DNA from: Agrococcus baldri
GTDB taxonomy: Bacteria; Actinomycetota; Actinomycetes; Actinomycetales; Microbacteriaceae
DNA length: 64,000 nucleotides
NCBI GenBank assembly: GCA_007988785.1
Contig: BJUU01000001.1
Location: forward strand, 62,001-126,000
Reading direction: 5' to 3'
In this document: positions 26,552-34,550 of the stretch, piece by piece
Numbering within the stretch: the stretch's first letter is position 1
Layout: every line of letters starts with the position of its first letter
Notes under the pieces: model-generated
The model's input: the letters and a program-made list of their open reading frames with translations, nothing else
Told to the model about the DNA's origin: nothing
Database searches by the model: none
Made by a program: the position numbers and the translations under genes

Positions 26552-29073
26552 GCGACCAGCCCCAGCTCGGCGTCGCTCGCAAGCATCGCGTGCCTCGGCA
26601 CCACGCGCACGGTGTAGCCGAAGGTGCCGGCTGCCGGCAGCGCGACGGCCGACTCGAACCGCTGCGCCTGCCCGTCCGCGCCCGCGGGCGCGAGCGCGAA
26701 GCGACGCGCGTGGCGCAGCTCGCCCTCCTCCGTGACGGTGCCGGCGACGACCTCGACGGTGACGTCCTCAGCCCGCAACGAGCCCAGCTCGACGAAGGCG
26801 CGCACGCGCACGTCGTCGCCGACGACCGGCGGCACGTCGACGCCCTCGACCTCGACGTGACGCACCTCGACCTGCCCGAAGCCCTCGCGCATCCGGCTCG
26901 TCCAGCCCGCGAAGCCGCGGGCCGCGCTCGCATCGTCGGCGGCGGCGGCCGCAGCGGCCTTCGCGGCCGGCGCGTAGAGGCGGTCGACGTACTCGGCGAG
27001 CATGCGCTCGGCCGAGAGCTCGGGGCTGAGCGTCGCGAGGGTGTGGCGGATGGAGGCGATCCATGCGCCCGGCAGCCCCCGCTCGTCGCGGTCGTAGTAG
27101 CGCGGCGCGACCTGGTGCTCGATCAGCTCGTAGAGCGCGGTCGCCTCGAAGGCGTCGCGCTCGGCGGCATCCATGTGCTCGTGCGCCGAGGGGATGGCCC
27201 AGCCGTTCTTGCCGTCGAAGTACTCCTCCCACCAGCCGTCGAGGATCGACAGGTTGAGCGAGCCGTTGAGCGCCGCCTTCATGCCGCTCGTGCCGCACGC
27301 CTCGAGCGGGCGCAGCGGGTTGTTGAGCCACACGTCGCAGCCCGGGTAGAGCGACTTCGCCATCGCGATGTCGTAGTTCTCGAGGAAGACGATGCGGCCG
27401 CGCACGTCGGGCTCCTGCGAGAAGCGCACGAGCTCCTGGATGAGCGCCTTGCCCGCCTCGTCGGCCGGATGCGACTTGCCGGCGATCACGAGCTGCACGG
27501 GCCGCTCGGGGTGCGTCAGCAGCGCGCGCAGCCGGTCGCGGTCGTGGAGCATGAGCGTGAGCCGCTTGTAGGTGGGCACGCGGCGGGCGAAGCCGATCGT
27601 CAGCACGTCCGGGTCGAGCAGCGAGTCGATCCAGGCGGGTGCCACGCCGTCGTTGCGCTCGTGCTTCGCGCGCGTGCGCTCGCGCGCCTCCTCCACGAGC
27701 GCCTCGCGCATCTCGCGCCGCACCGACCAGAGCGTCTCGTCGGAGACCGCATCCGAGCCCCAGTCGCAGCGCGTCGTGTCGAGCGTGCCGAGCTCGCGCT
27801 CCGCGAGGTGCTTGAGGATGGGCGAGGTCCAGGTGGGTGCGTGCACGCCGTTGGTGACCGAGGTGATGGGCACCTCGGCGGCGTCGAAGCCGGGCCAGCG
27901 GCTCGCGAACATGCTGCGCGAGACCTTCCCGTGCAGCTTCGAGACGCCGTTGGCGCGCTGCGCGAGCGAGAACCCCAGCTGCGCCATGTTGAAGATCGCC
28001 GGGTCGTCCTCGCGCCCGAGCGCCAGCACGCGCTCGACGTCGACGCCGGGCACGAGGCCCCCCGCCAGGTGGCTGCGCACGAGCTCGATGTCGAAGCGGT
28101 CGATGCCGGCGGGCACCGGCGTGTGCGTCGTGAAGACGGTGCCGGCGCGCACGACCTGCAGCGCCTCGTCGAAGCCCAGCCCCTCGGCGATCAGCCGCGA
28201 GATGCGCTCGATGCCGAGGAAGCCGGCGTGGCCCTCGTTCGAGTGGAAGACCGCGGGCGCGGGCGCGCCGGTGAGCTCGCCGTGCACCGCGAGCGCGCGC
28301 ACGCCGCCGATGCCCAGCAGCAGCTCCTGCCGCAGGCGCTGCTCGCCGCCGCCGCCGTAGAGGCGGTCGGTGACGCCGCGCAGCTCGTCGTCGTTCTCGT
28401 GGATGTTCGCGTCGAGCAGCAGCAGCGGCACACGGCCGATGGTGGCCTGCCAGATGCGCGCGTGCAGCGTGCGCGCCCCCGGCAGCGCGATCGCGACCGT
28501 CGCGTGCGTGCCGTCGGGATTGCGCAGGATCGTCAGCGGCAGGCCGTCGGGGTCGAGCACCGGGTACGACTCCTGCTGCCAGCCCTCGCGGGAGATCGCC
28601 TGCTTGAAGTAGCCGGCCTGGTAGAACAGGCCGACGCCGATGATCGGCACGCCCAGGTCGCTCGCGGCCTTGAGGTGGTCGCCGGCCAGGATGCCGAGGC
28701 CGCCGGAGTACTGCGGCAGCGCGCTCGTGATGCCGAACTCGGGCGAGAAGTAGGCGATCGACTCGGGCGCATCCTCGAGCGACTGGTACCAGCGCGCCTG
28801 CGAGAGGTAGTCGTCGAGGTCGTCGGCGAGCGCGTCCACGCGCGCGACGAAGGCGTCGTCCTGCGCGAGCTGCGCGAGCCGCTCGGTGCCGACCCAGCCG
28901 AGCAACTGCACGGGATCGTGGCCGGTGGCGCGCCAGCCGTCGAGCGAGATCTCGCGGAAGAGCTCTCTCGTGGGCTCGTGCCACGACCAGCGGAGGTTCG
29001 AGGCGAGCGTCTCGAGGCGGGCGAGGCGCGCGGGGATCGAGGTGCGGACGGTGAACTTGCGGATCGCTCTCAC
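26536..29073 (-). CDS. glgP: Alpha-glucan (glycogen/maltodextrin) phosphorylase, actinobacterial type
   Basis: An 845-residue GT35 phosphorylase that releases glucose-1-phosphate from alpha-1,4 glucan ends. It has the N-terminal DUF3417 segment (RTSIPARLARLETLASNLRWSW), YFSPEFGITSALPQYSGGLG near residue 98, HTPVPAGIDRF, the glucan-site RRVPTYKR, and the PLP-binding EACGTSGMKAALNG with the Schiff-base Lys. The GTG at 29073 follows a TAGGCT by 8 nt; upstream codons in frame are shadow sequence. It diverges from glgE and converges with glgX. Confidence 0.95.
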   Translation of the reverse strand: MRAIRKFTVRTSIPARLARLETLASNLRWSWHEPTRELFREISLDGWRATGHDPVQLLGWVGTERLAQLAQDDAFVARVDALADDLDDYLSQARWYQSLEDAPESIAYFSPEFGITSALPQYSGGLGILAGDHLKAASDLGVPIIGVGLFYQAGYFKQAISREGWQQESYPVLDPDGLPLTILRNPDGTHATVAIALPGARTLHARIWQATIGRVPLLLLDANIHENDDELRGVTDRLYGGGGEQRLRQELLLGIGGVRALAVHGELTGAPAPAVFHSNEGHAGFLGIERISRLIAEGLGFDEALQVVRAGTVFTTHTPVPAGIDRFDIELVRSHLAGGLVPGVDVERVLALGREDDPAIFNMAQLGFSLAQRANGVSKLHGKVSRSMFASRWPGFDAAEVPITSVTNGVHAPTWTSPILKHLAERELGTLDTTRCDWGSDAVSDETLWSVRREMREALVEEARERTRAKHERNDGVAPAWIDSLLDPDVLTIGFARRVPTYKRLTLMLHDRDRLRALLTHPERPVQLVIAGKSHPADEAGKALIQELVRFSQEPDVRGRIVFLENYDIAMAKSLYPGCDVWLNNPLRPLEACGTSGMKAALNGSLNLSILDGWWEEYFDGKNGWAIPSAHEHMDAAERDAFEATALYELIEHQVAPRYYDRDERGLPGAWIASIRHTLATLSPELSAERMLAEYVDRLYAPAAKAAAAAAADDASAARGFAGWTSRMREGFGQVEVRHVEVEGVDVPPVVGDDVRVRAFVELGSLRAEDVTVEVVAGTVTEEGELRHARRFALAPAGADGQAQRFESAVALPAAGTFGYTVRVVPRHAMLASDAELGLVAYAKG

Positions 29074-29081
29074 ACTGCCCG

Positions 29082-29087
29082 AGCCTA
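29082..29087 (-). promoter_or_regulatory. -10 element of glgP
   Basis: TAGGCT ends 8 nt before the GTG at 29073. It forms a divergent promoter region with the glgE element at 29135, 48 bp apart. Confidence 0.5.
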
Positions 29088-29134
29088 GCGGCGCGGCCGG
29101 CCGAAGGGCCCGTGCGACGTGCAGGGGCACTCGG

Positions 29135-29140
29135 TAGGTT
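29135..29140 (+). promoter_or_regulatory. -10 element of glgE
   Basis: TAGGTT ends 6 nt before the GTG at 29147, with no Shine-Dalgarno sequence. A leaderless glgE-glgB transcript is likely. Confidence 0.6.
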
Positions 29141-29146
29141 GAGCAC

Positions 29147-31165
29147 GTGGCGAAGACGAGCGAAGCAGTCCCCCAGAAGGTCCTCTCCGGCCGGATCCCG
29201 GTGCTCGACCTGCACCCGCAGCAGCCCGGCAACCGATTCCCCGCGCGGGCGGTGGTGGGCGACGTCGTGCCGTTCGAGGCCGCGGCGTTCCGCGAGGGCC
29301 ACGACCGCATCGGCGTGACGCTCGTGCTGCACTCCCCCGGCGGCAGGAAGCAGCGCGTGCCCATGGAGCCGCTGCACGACGGCCTCGACCGCCACCGGGC
29401 GCACGCGCTCGTCGACGAGCAGGGCGTGTGGAGGTGGAAGGTCGAGGCGTGGGCCGACGAGTGGGCGACCTGGCACCACAACGCCGAGATCAAGATCGCC
29501 GCCGACATCGACGCCGAGCTCATGGCCACGATGGGCTCGCAGCTGCTCGCGCGCGCCGCCAGGGCGGCGAAGGGCGGCGACGCCACCCTGCTCGCCGGCG
29601 CCGCCACCGCGCTCGCGAAGACGCAGGTGCCGGTGCTGCAGCGCTGGGCGGCCGTCAACGACCCCGACATCCTGGGCGCGATCGACCGCAACCGGCCCCG
29701 CTCGCTCGTCACCGCATCCGAGACCCTCAAGCTGCACGTCGAACGCACCCGCGCGGGCGTCGGCGCCTGGTACGAGCTCTTCCCGCGCTCCGAGGGCGCC
29801 GTGCGGCGCGCCGACGGCTCCTGGCAGAGCGGCACCTTCGCGACCGCCGCCGAGCGCCTGCCGGCCGTGAAGGCGATGGGCTTCGACGTCGTCTACCTGC
29901 CGCCCGTGCACCCGATCGGCGAGGTCAACCGCAAGGGGCCCAACAACACGCTCACGCCGCAGCCCGGCGACCCCGGCAGCCCCTGGGCGATCGGCTCGAA
30001 GCACGGCGGCCACGACACCATCCACCCCGACCTCGGCACGATCGACGACTTCCGCGACTTCGTCGCGAAGGCGTCGGATGCCGGGCTCGAGGTGGCGATG
30101 GACCTCGCCCTCCAGGCGGCACCGGATCACCCCTGGGTGAGCGAGCACCCGGAGTGGTTCACGACGCTGCCCGACGGCACCATCGCTTTCGCCGAGAACC
30201 CGCCGAAGAAGTACCAGGACATCTACCCGGTCAACTTCGACAACGCGCCCGAGGGGATCGTCGCGGAGGTGCTGCGCATCATCGAGCTGTGGGTCGGCTG
30301 CGGCGTGCAGATCTTCCGGGTCGACAACCCGCACACGAAGCCGCTGTGGTTCTGGGAGCACGTCATCCGCACCGTGAACGCCGCGCATCCCGACGTCGTC
30401 TTCCTCGCCGAGGCCTTCACGAGGCCGGCGATGATGCAGGCGCTCGGCAAGGTCGGGTTCCAGCAGTCGTACACCTACTTCGCCTGGCGCAACACGAAAG
30501 CCGAGCTCGAGGAGTACCTGCGCGAGGTCACCGGCGAGCAGGCGGCGTGGTTCAAGCCCGCGTTCTGGGTGAACACGCCCGACATCCTCACCGAGTACCT
30601 GCAGTTCGGCGGCGTGCCGGCGTTCAAGGTGCGCGCCGCGATCGCCGCGACCGCCGTGCCGACCTGGGGCATGTACGCCGGCTACGAGCTCATCGAGGAC
30701 GTCGCGCGGCCCGGTGCCGAGGAGGCGATCGACAACGAGAAGTACGAGTACCGGCCGCGCGACTGGCAGCAGGCGGAGCGCAACGGCACGAGCATCGCGC
30801 CCTACATCACGCGGCTCAACGAGATCCGCGCCGCGCACCCGGCGATCCGGCAGCTGTGGGCGATGGACATCCACTGGTCCGACGACGACAGCATCCTGGT
30901 CTACTCGAAGCACCTCGACGGCCGCTTCACCGACAGCGGCGAGGACGACACGATCATCGTCATCGCCAACGTCGACCCGCACTCGGCGCGCGAGACGACC
31001 GTGCACCTCGACCTGACGAGGCTCGGCCTGCGGCCGGGCGAGAGCTTCGAGGCGCACGACCTCATCAGCGGCGAGACATGGCGGTGGAGCGACCACGACT
31101 TCGTGCGCCTCGACGCCTTCGTCGAGCCCGCGCACATCATCCACGTACGGCGATCGGAGGCATGA
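29147..31165 (+). CDS. glgE: Alpha-1,4-glucan:maltose-1-phosphate maltosyltransferase GlgE
   Basis: GlgE, 672 residues, a GH13_3 enzyme that extends alpha-1,4 glucan with maltose from maltose-1-phosphate. The nucleophile D393 is in FRVDNPHTKP and the acid/base E422 in FLAEAFTRP, matching the known Streptomyces coelicolor positions almost exactly. VYLPPVHPIGEVNRKGPNN near residue 255 is also typical. The GTG at 29147 lies 6 nt after TAGGTT. The stop overlaps the glgB start, so the two are co-translated. No treS, pep2 or glgM lies in the window, so the maltose-1-phosphate source must be encoded elsewhere. Confidence 0.96.
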   Translation: MAKTSEAVPQKVLSGRIPVLDLHPQQPGNRFPARAVVGDVVPFEAAAFREGHDRIGVTLVLHSPGGRKQRVPMEPLHDGLDRHRAHALVDEQGVWRWKVEAWADEWATWHHNAEIKIAADIDAELMATMGSQLLARAARAAKGGDATLLAGAATALAKTQVPVLQRWAAVNDPDILGAIDRNRPRSLVTASETLKLHVERTRAGVGAWYELFPRSEGAVRRADGSWQSGTFATAAERLPAVKAMGFDVVYLPPVHPIGEVNRKGPNNTLTPQPGDPGSPWAIGSKHGGHDTIHPDLGTIDDFRDFVAKASDAGLEVAMDLALQAAPDHPWVSEHPEWFTTLPDGTIAFAENPPKKYQDIYPVNFDNAPEGIVAEVLRIIELWVGCGVQIFRVDNPHTKPLWFWEHVIRTVNAAHPDVVFLAEAFTRPAMMQALGKVGFQQSYTYFAWRNTKAELEEYLREVTGEQAAWFKPAFWVNTPDILTEYLQFGGVPAFKVRAAIAATAVPTWGMYAGYELIEDVARPGAEEAIDNEKYEYRPRDWQQAERNGTSIAPYITRLNEIRAAHPAIRQLWAMDIHWSDDDSILVYSKHLDGRFTDSGEDDTIIVIANVDPHSARETTVHLDLTRLGLRPGESFEAHDLISGETWRWSDHDFVRLDAFVEPAHIIHVRRSEA

Positions 31166-33336
31166 TGCTCGACGAGTCGACCATCGGGCAGCTCGTCGAG
31201 GGCGCCCACCCTGCTCCCCACGACCTGCTCGGCGCGCACGCGGCTGGCTCGGCCGCCCCCGGGCAGGCCCACGTCGTGCGCGCGGTGCGGCACCTGGCCG
31301 AGTCGGTCGAGGTGCTCACCGAGACCGAGACCGGTCAGTCCGCCACGCCCATGGAGCACCTCGGGCGCGGACTGTGGCAGGCCACGGTGACCGGGCCCAT
31401 CCGCCCCTACCGGCTGCGCACGGCCTACGGCGACGGCGCCGGCTGGGAGACCGAGGATCCGTACCGCTTCACGCCGACGCTCGGCGAGCTCGACCTGCAC
31501 CTGTGGCGCGAGGGTCGGCACGAGCAGGCGTGGCAGGTGCTCGGCTCCCGGCTGCGCGTGCACGAGGGCGTCGCCGGCGCCTCGTTCGCGGTGTGGGCGC
31601 CGAACGCGCGTGCCGTGCGCATCGTCGGCGACTTCAACGACTGGGTCGGCCGCGCGCACCCGATGCGCACGATGGGCGCCTCCGGCGTCTGGGAGCTGTT
31701 CGTGCCCGGCGACCTCGAGCACGCCGCCTACAAGTACGAGATCCTCACCGACCGCGGCTGGGTGACGCGCGCCGACCCGATGGCGCGCTACACCGAGGTG
31801 CCGCCGGCGACCGCCTCGAAGGTCGGCACGAGCCGCTTCGAGTGGAGCGACGACGACTGGATGCGGTCCCGGGCCGCCCGGGACCCGCACAGCGCCCCCA
31901 TGTCGGTGTACGAGCTGCACTTCGGCTCCTGGCGGCTGGGGCTCGACTACCGGGAGATGGCGGATGCGCTCATCGAGCACCTGGAGACCACGGGCTTCAC
32001 GCACGTGGAGTTCATGCCGCTCGCCGAGCACCCCTTCGGCGGCTCCTGGGGCTACCAGGTGACGGGCTACTTCGCCCCCACCAGCCGCTTCGGCCACCCC
32101 GACGACCTGCGCTACCTCATCGACCGGCTGCACCGCGCCGGCTACGGGGTGCTGATGGACTGGGTGCCGGGCCACTTCCCGAAGGACGAGTGGGCGCTCG
32201 CCCGCTTCGACGGGCAGGCGCTCTACGAGCACCCGGACCCGCGGCGCGGCGACCAGCCCGACTGGGGCACGCACGTGTTCGACTTCGGCCGACCGGAGGT
32301 GAAGAACTTCCTGGTGGCGAACGCCGTCTACTGGATGGAGGAGTTCCACATCGACGGCCTGCGCGTCGACGCGGTCGCGTCGATGCTCTACCTCGACTAC
32401 TCACGCAAGGACGGCGAGTGGCTGCCGAACGTGCACGGCGGGCGCGAGAACCTGGAGGCCATCGCGCTGCTGCAGGAGGTCAACGCCACCGTCTACCGCC
32501 GCTGCCCCGGCGTCGTCATGATCGCCGAGGAATCCACCTCGTGGCCCGGCGTGACCAGGCCCACCGACGCATCCGGCCTGGGCTTCGGGCTGAAGTGGAA
32601 CATGGGCTGGATGCACGACACGCTGCAGTACATGGCGGTCGACCCGATGTACCGCTCGCACCACCACGGCGACATCACGTTCTCGTTCCTGTACGCGTTC
32701 TCCGAGCAGTTCATGCTGCCGATCAGCCACGACGAGGTCGTGCACGGCAAGGGCTCGCTGCTGGGCAAGATGCCCGGCGACCAGTGGCAGAAGCTCGCAT
32801 CGGTGCGCGCCTACCTGACGTTCATGTGGGCGCACCCCGGCAAGCAGCTGCTGTTCATGGGGCAGGAGTTCGGGCAGCCGAGCGAGTGGAGCGAATCGCG
32901 CGGGCTCGACTGGTGGATCCTCGACCAGCCCGTGCACCGCGGGCTCATGTCGCTCGTGGCGCAGCTCAACCGCGTCTACCGGCAGACCGAGGCGCTGTGG
33001 CTGCGCGACAACGAGCCGGGCGGCTTCGAGTGGATCGACGGCGGCAACTCCTCCGACAACCTCGTGGCGTTCCTGCGCTGGGGCGCCGACGGCGATCCGG
33101 TGGCGGCGATCGTCAACTTCTCGGGCCGGCCCGTCGAGGGCTACCGCATGGGCCTGCCGTTCGCAGGCGAGTGGGACGAGGTCGTGAACTCGGATGCGCT
33201 GGAGTTCGGCGGCTCGGGCGTCGGCAACCTGGGCACGGTGCACGCCGAGCCGCGGCCGTGGGGCGGACGCCCCGCGTCCGCGACGCTCACGGTGCCGCCG
33301 CTCGCGGGGCTCATCCTGAAGCCGCGCGCTTCGTAG
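31162..33336 (+). CDS. glgB: 1,4-alpha-glucan branching enzyme GlgB
   Basis: GlgB, 724 residues, adds alpha-1,6 branches to the linear glucan made by GlgE. Domains: an N-terminal CBM48-like pair, then the GH13_9 barrel with HPFGGSWGYQVTGYFAPTSR, the nucleophile in GLRVDAVASML (about residue 400), the acid in MIAEESTSWP and SHDEVVHGKGSLLGKM. Two adjacent ATGs exist: 31162 overlaps the glgE stop (ATGA), while 31165 has better spacing from GGAGG. Both give the same protein bar one Met. The stop TAG sits at the first base triplets of a repeat that starts at 33333. Confidence 0.96.
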   Translation: MMLDESTIGQLVEGAHPAPHDLLGAHAAGSAAPGQAHVVRAVRHLAESVEVLTETETGQSATPMEHLGRGLWQATVTGPIRPYRLRTAYGDGAGWETEDPYRFTPTLGELDLHLWREGRHEQAWQVLGSRLRVHEGVAGASFAVWAPNARAVRIVGDFNDWVGRAHPMRTMGASGVWELFVPGDLEHAAYKYEILTDRGWVTRADPMARYTEVPPATASKVGTSRFEWSDDDWMRSRAARDPHSAPMSVYELHFGSWRLGLDYREMADALIEHLETTGFTHVEFMPLAEHPFGGSWGYQVTGYFAPTSRFGHPDDLRYLIDRLHRAGYGVLMDWVPGHFPKDEWALARFDGQALYEHPDPRRGDQPDWGTHVFDFGRPEVKNFLVANAVYWMEEFHIDGLRVDAVASMLYLDYSRKDGEWLPNVHGGRENLEAIALLQEVNATVYRRCPGVVMIAEESTSWPGVTRPTDASGLGFGLKWNMGWMHDTLQYMAVDPMYRSHHHGDITFSFLYAFSEQFMLPISHDEVVHGKGSLLGKMPGDQWQKLASVRAYLTFMWAHPGKQLLFMGQEFGQPSEWSESRGLDWWILDQPVHRGLMSLVAQLNRVYRQTEALWLRDNEPGGFEWIDGGNSSDNLVAFLRWGADGDPVAAIVNFSGRPVEGYRMGLPFAGEWDEVVNSDALEFGGSGVGNLGTVHAEPRPWGGRPASATLTVPPLAGLILKPRAS

Positions 33337-33500
33337 GTCGCCCTTCGACTCGGTGAGCGCCTGACGGCGCGCACCGGCTCAGGGGCCGGAGCAGCGCGAA
33401 CGCTCCCCGTAGGTCACCCTTCGACTCGGTGAGCGCCTGACGGCGCGCACCGGCTCAGGGACCGGAGCGCGCGCCGCAGGCGCACGCGTCACGAGACCGG
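33333..33500 (-). repeat. Family A repeat with tandemly duplicated right half
   Basis: Two near-identical units of about 76 bp start at 33333 and 33409 (two mismatches over the first 60 bp). They are followed by the other half of the family A unit (GGAGCGCGCGCC ... GTCACGAGACC). Read on the minus strand, the block matches 2666-2738, with an added internal GC-rich stem. It fills much of the 263-bp gap after glgB. Confidence 0.75.
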
Positions 33501-33518
33501 AGCCGCGCGACACGCTCG

Positions 33519-33591
33519 TCGAGTAGCCGCCGCAGGCGGCGTATCGAGACGACCTTCCGATCTCGATACGCGCCCTGCGGGCGCTACTCGA
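33519..33591. terminator. Very large hairpin between convergent glgB and the thioredoxin/TPR gene
   Basis: Two 31-nt arms, starting TCGAGTAGCCGCCG and ending GCGCTACTCGA, pair with about four mismatches around an 11-nt loop. The core AGCCGCCGcAGGCGGCGTaTCGA matches the repeat in gatA. It lies between 3' ends and can act as a terminator for both strands; as a repeat it may also be mobile (REP-like). Confidence 0.65.
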
Positions 33592-33599
33592 TCAGCGTG

Positions 33600-34550
33600 C
33601 TAGTAGAGCAGCGTCGTCAGCCGCTTCCGCGCCGCGCCCACGCGCGGGTCGTCGAGGCCGACGATCTCGAACAGGTCGAGCAGCCGCAGCCGCACATCCT
33701 GCTTCTCGTCGCCCTGCAGCGAGCCGAGCAGCTCGAGCAGGCGCAGGAACGCATCCTCGACGTGGCCGCCCGAGAGGTCGAGGTCGGCCACCAGCATCTG
33801 CGCGTGCACGTCGGCCGGCGCGGCGGCGGCCGCGGCGCGGATCTCGTCGGCGCCCTTGCCCTGCAGCCGCTGCAGCAGCCGCACCTGGGCGAGGCCGGCG
33901 ATCGCCTCGGCGTCGCGCGGGTTCTGCGCGATCGCCTTCTCGAACGCGGCGATCGCGGTCTCGAGGTCGCCGGCGTCGATCGCGTCGTAGGCCTCCTGGT
34001 GCAGCGGCGGCACCGGCGGGGCGGCGGGCTCCTGCTCCTGCTCGCCCTCGCCGGGCTCGCCGACCGGCACGCTGCCGGTGACGCCCTGCTGGGCGGCGAA
34101 CTCGAGCACCTGCGCGAGCACGTCGGCGATCTGCTGCTCGGGCTGCGCGCCCGTGAACAGCGGCGCGGGCCGGCCGGCGATCACGGCGGCGACCGTCGGC
34201 ACCGACTGCGCCTGGAACGCCTGCACGATCTGCGGGCTGCGGTCGGCGTCGACCTTCGCGAGCACGAGCCTGCCGCGCTGCGCCTCGACGAGCCGCTCGA
34301 GCACGGGCACCAGCTGGGTGCTCGGCTCGCTCCAGTCGGCGACGATCGCGATGATGACGGGCACGCGGCTCGAGAGCTCGACCACCTGCTCGAGGTCGGC
34401 GTCCGAGACGGCGATCACCACGCCCGGCGCCCCGGGCGCACCGGGCGACGCGGGGGCGGCCTGCGGCGCTGCCGCCTGCGCGTGCCGGGCGGCGAGCGCC
34501 GACAGGTCGACGGCGCCGCCGATGGATGCGGGCAGGTGCTCCTGGGTCAT
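33600..34550 (-). CDS. Thioredoxin-fold and TPR protein (CnoX/YbbN-like co-chaperone)
   Basis: A 316-residue cytoplasmic protein. An N-terminal Ala/Pro-rich tail (residues 1-43) precedes a thioredoxin fold (about 44-150: VVIAVSDADLEQVV, VDADRSPQIVQAFQAQSVPT) and a C-terminal TPR region (TAIAAFEKAIAQNPRDAEAIAGL). The thioredoxin active-site position reads ADWSEPST, with no cysteine, so it cannot do thiol exchange by CXXC. E. coli CnoX/YbbN is a redox-linked holdase for GroEL and similar clients. The ATG overlaps the stop of the upstream membrane-protein gene (ATGA). Confidence 0.87.
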   Translation of the reverse strand: MTQEHLPASIGGAVDLSALAARHAQAAAPQAAPASPGAPGAPGVVIAVSDADLEQVVELSSRVPVIIAIVADWSEPSTQLVPVLERLVEAQRGRLVLAKVDADRSPQIVQAFQAQSVPTVAAVIAGRPAPLFTGAQPEQQIADVLAQVLEFAAQQGVTGSVPVGEPGEGEQEQEPAAPPVPPLHQEAYDAIDAGDLETAIAAFEKAIAQNPRDAEAIAGLAQVRLLQRLQGKGADEIRAAAAAAPADVHAQMLVADLDLSGGHVEDAFLRLLELLGSLQGDEKQDVRLRLLDLFEIVGLDDPRVGAARKRLTTLLY

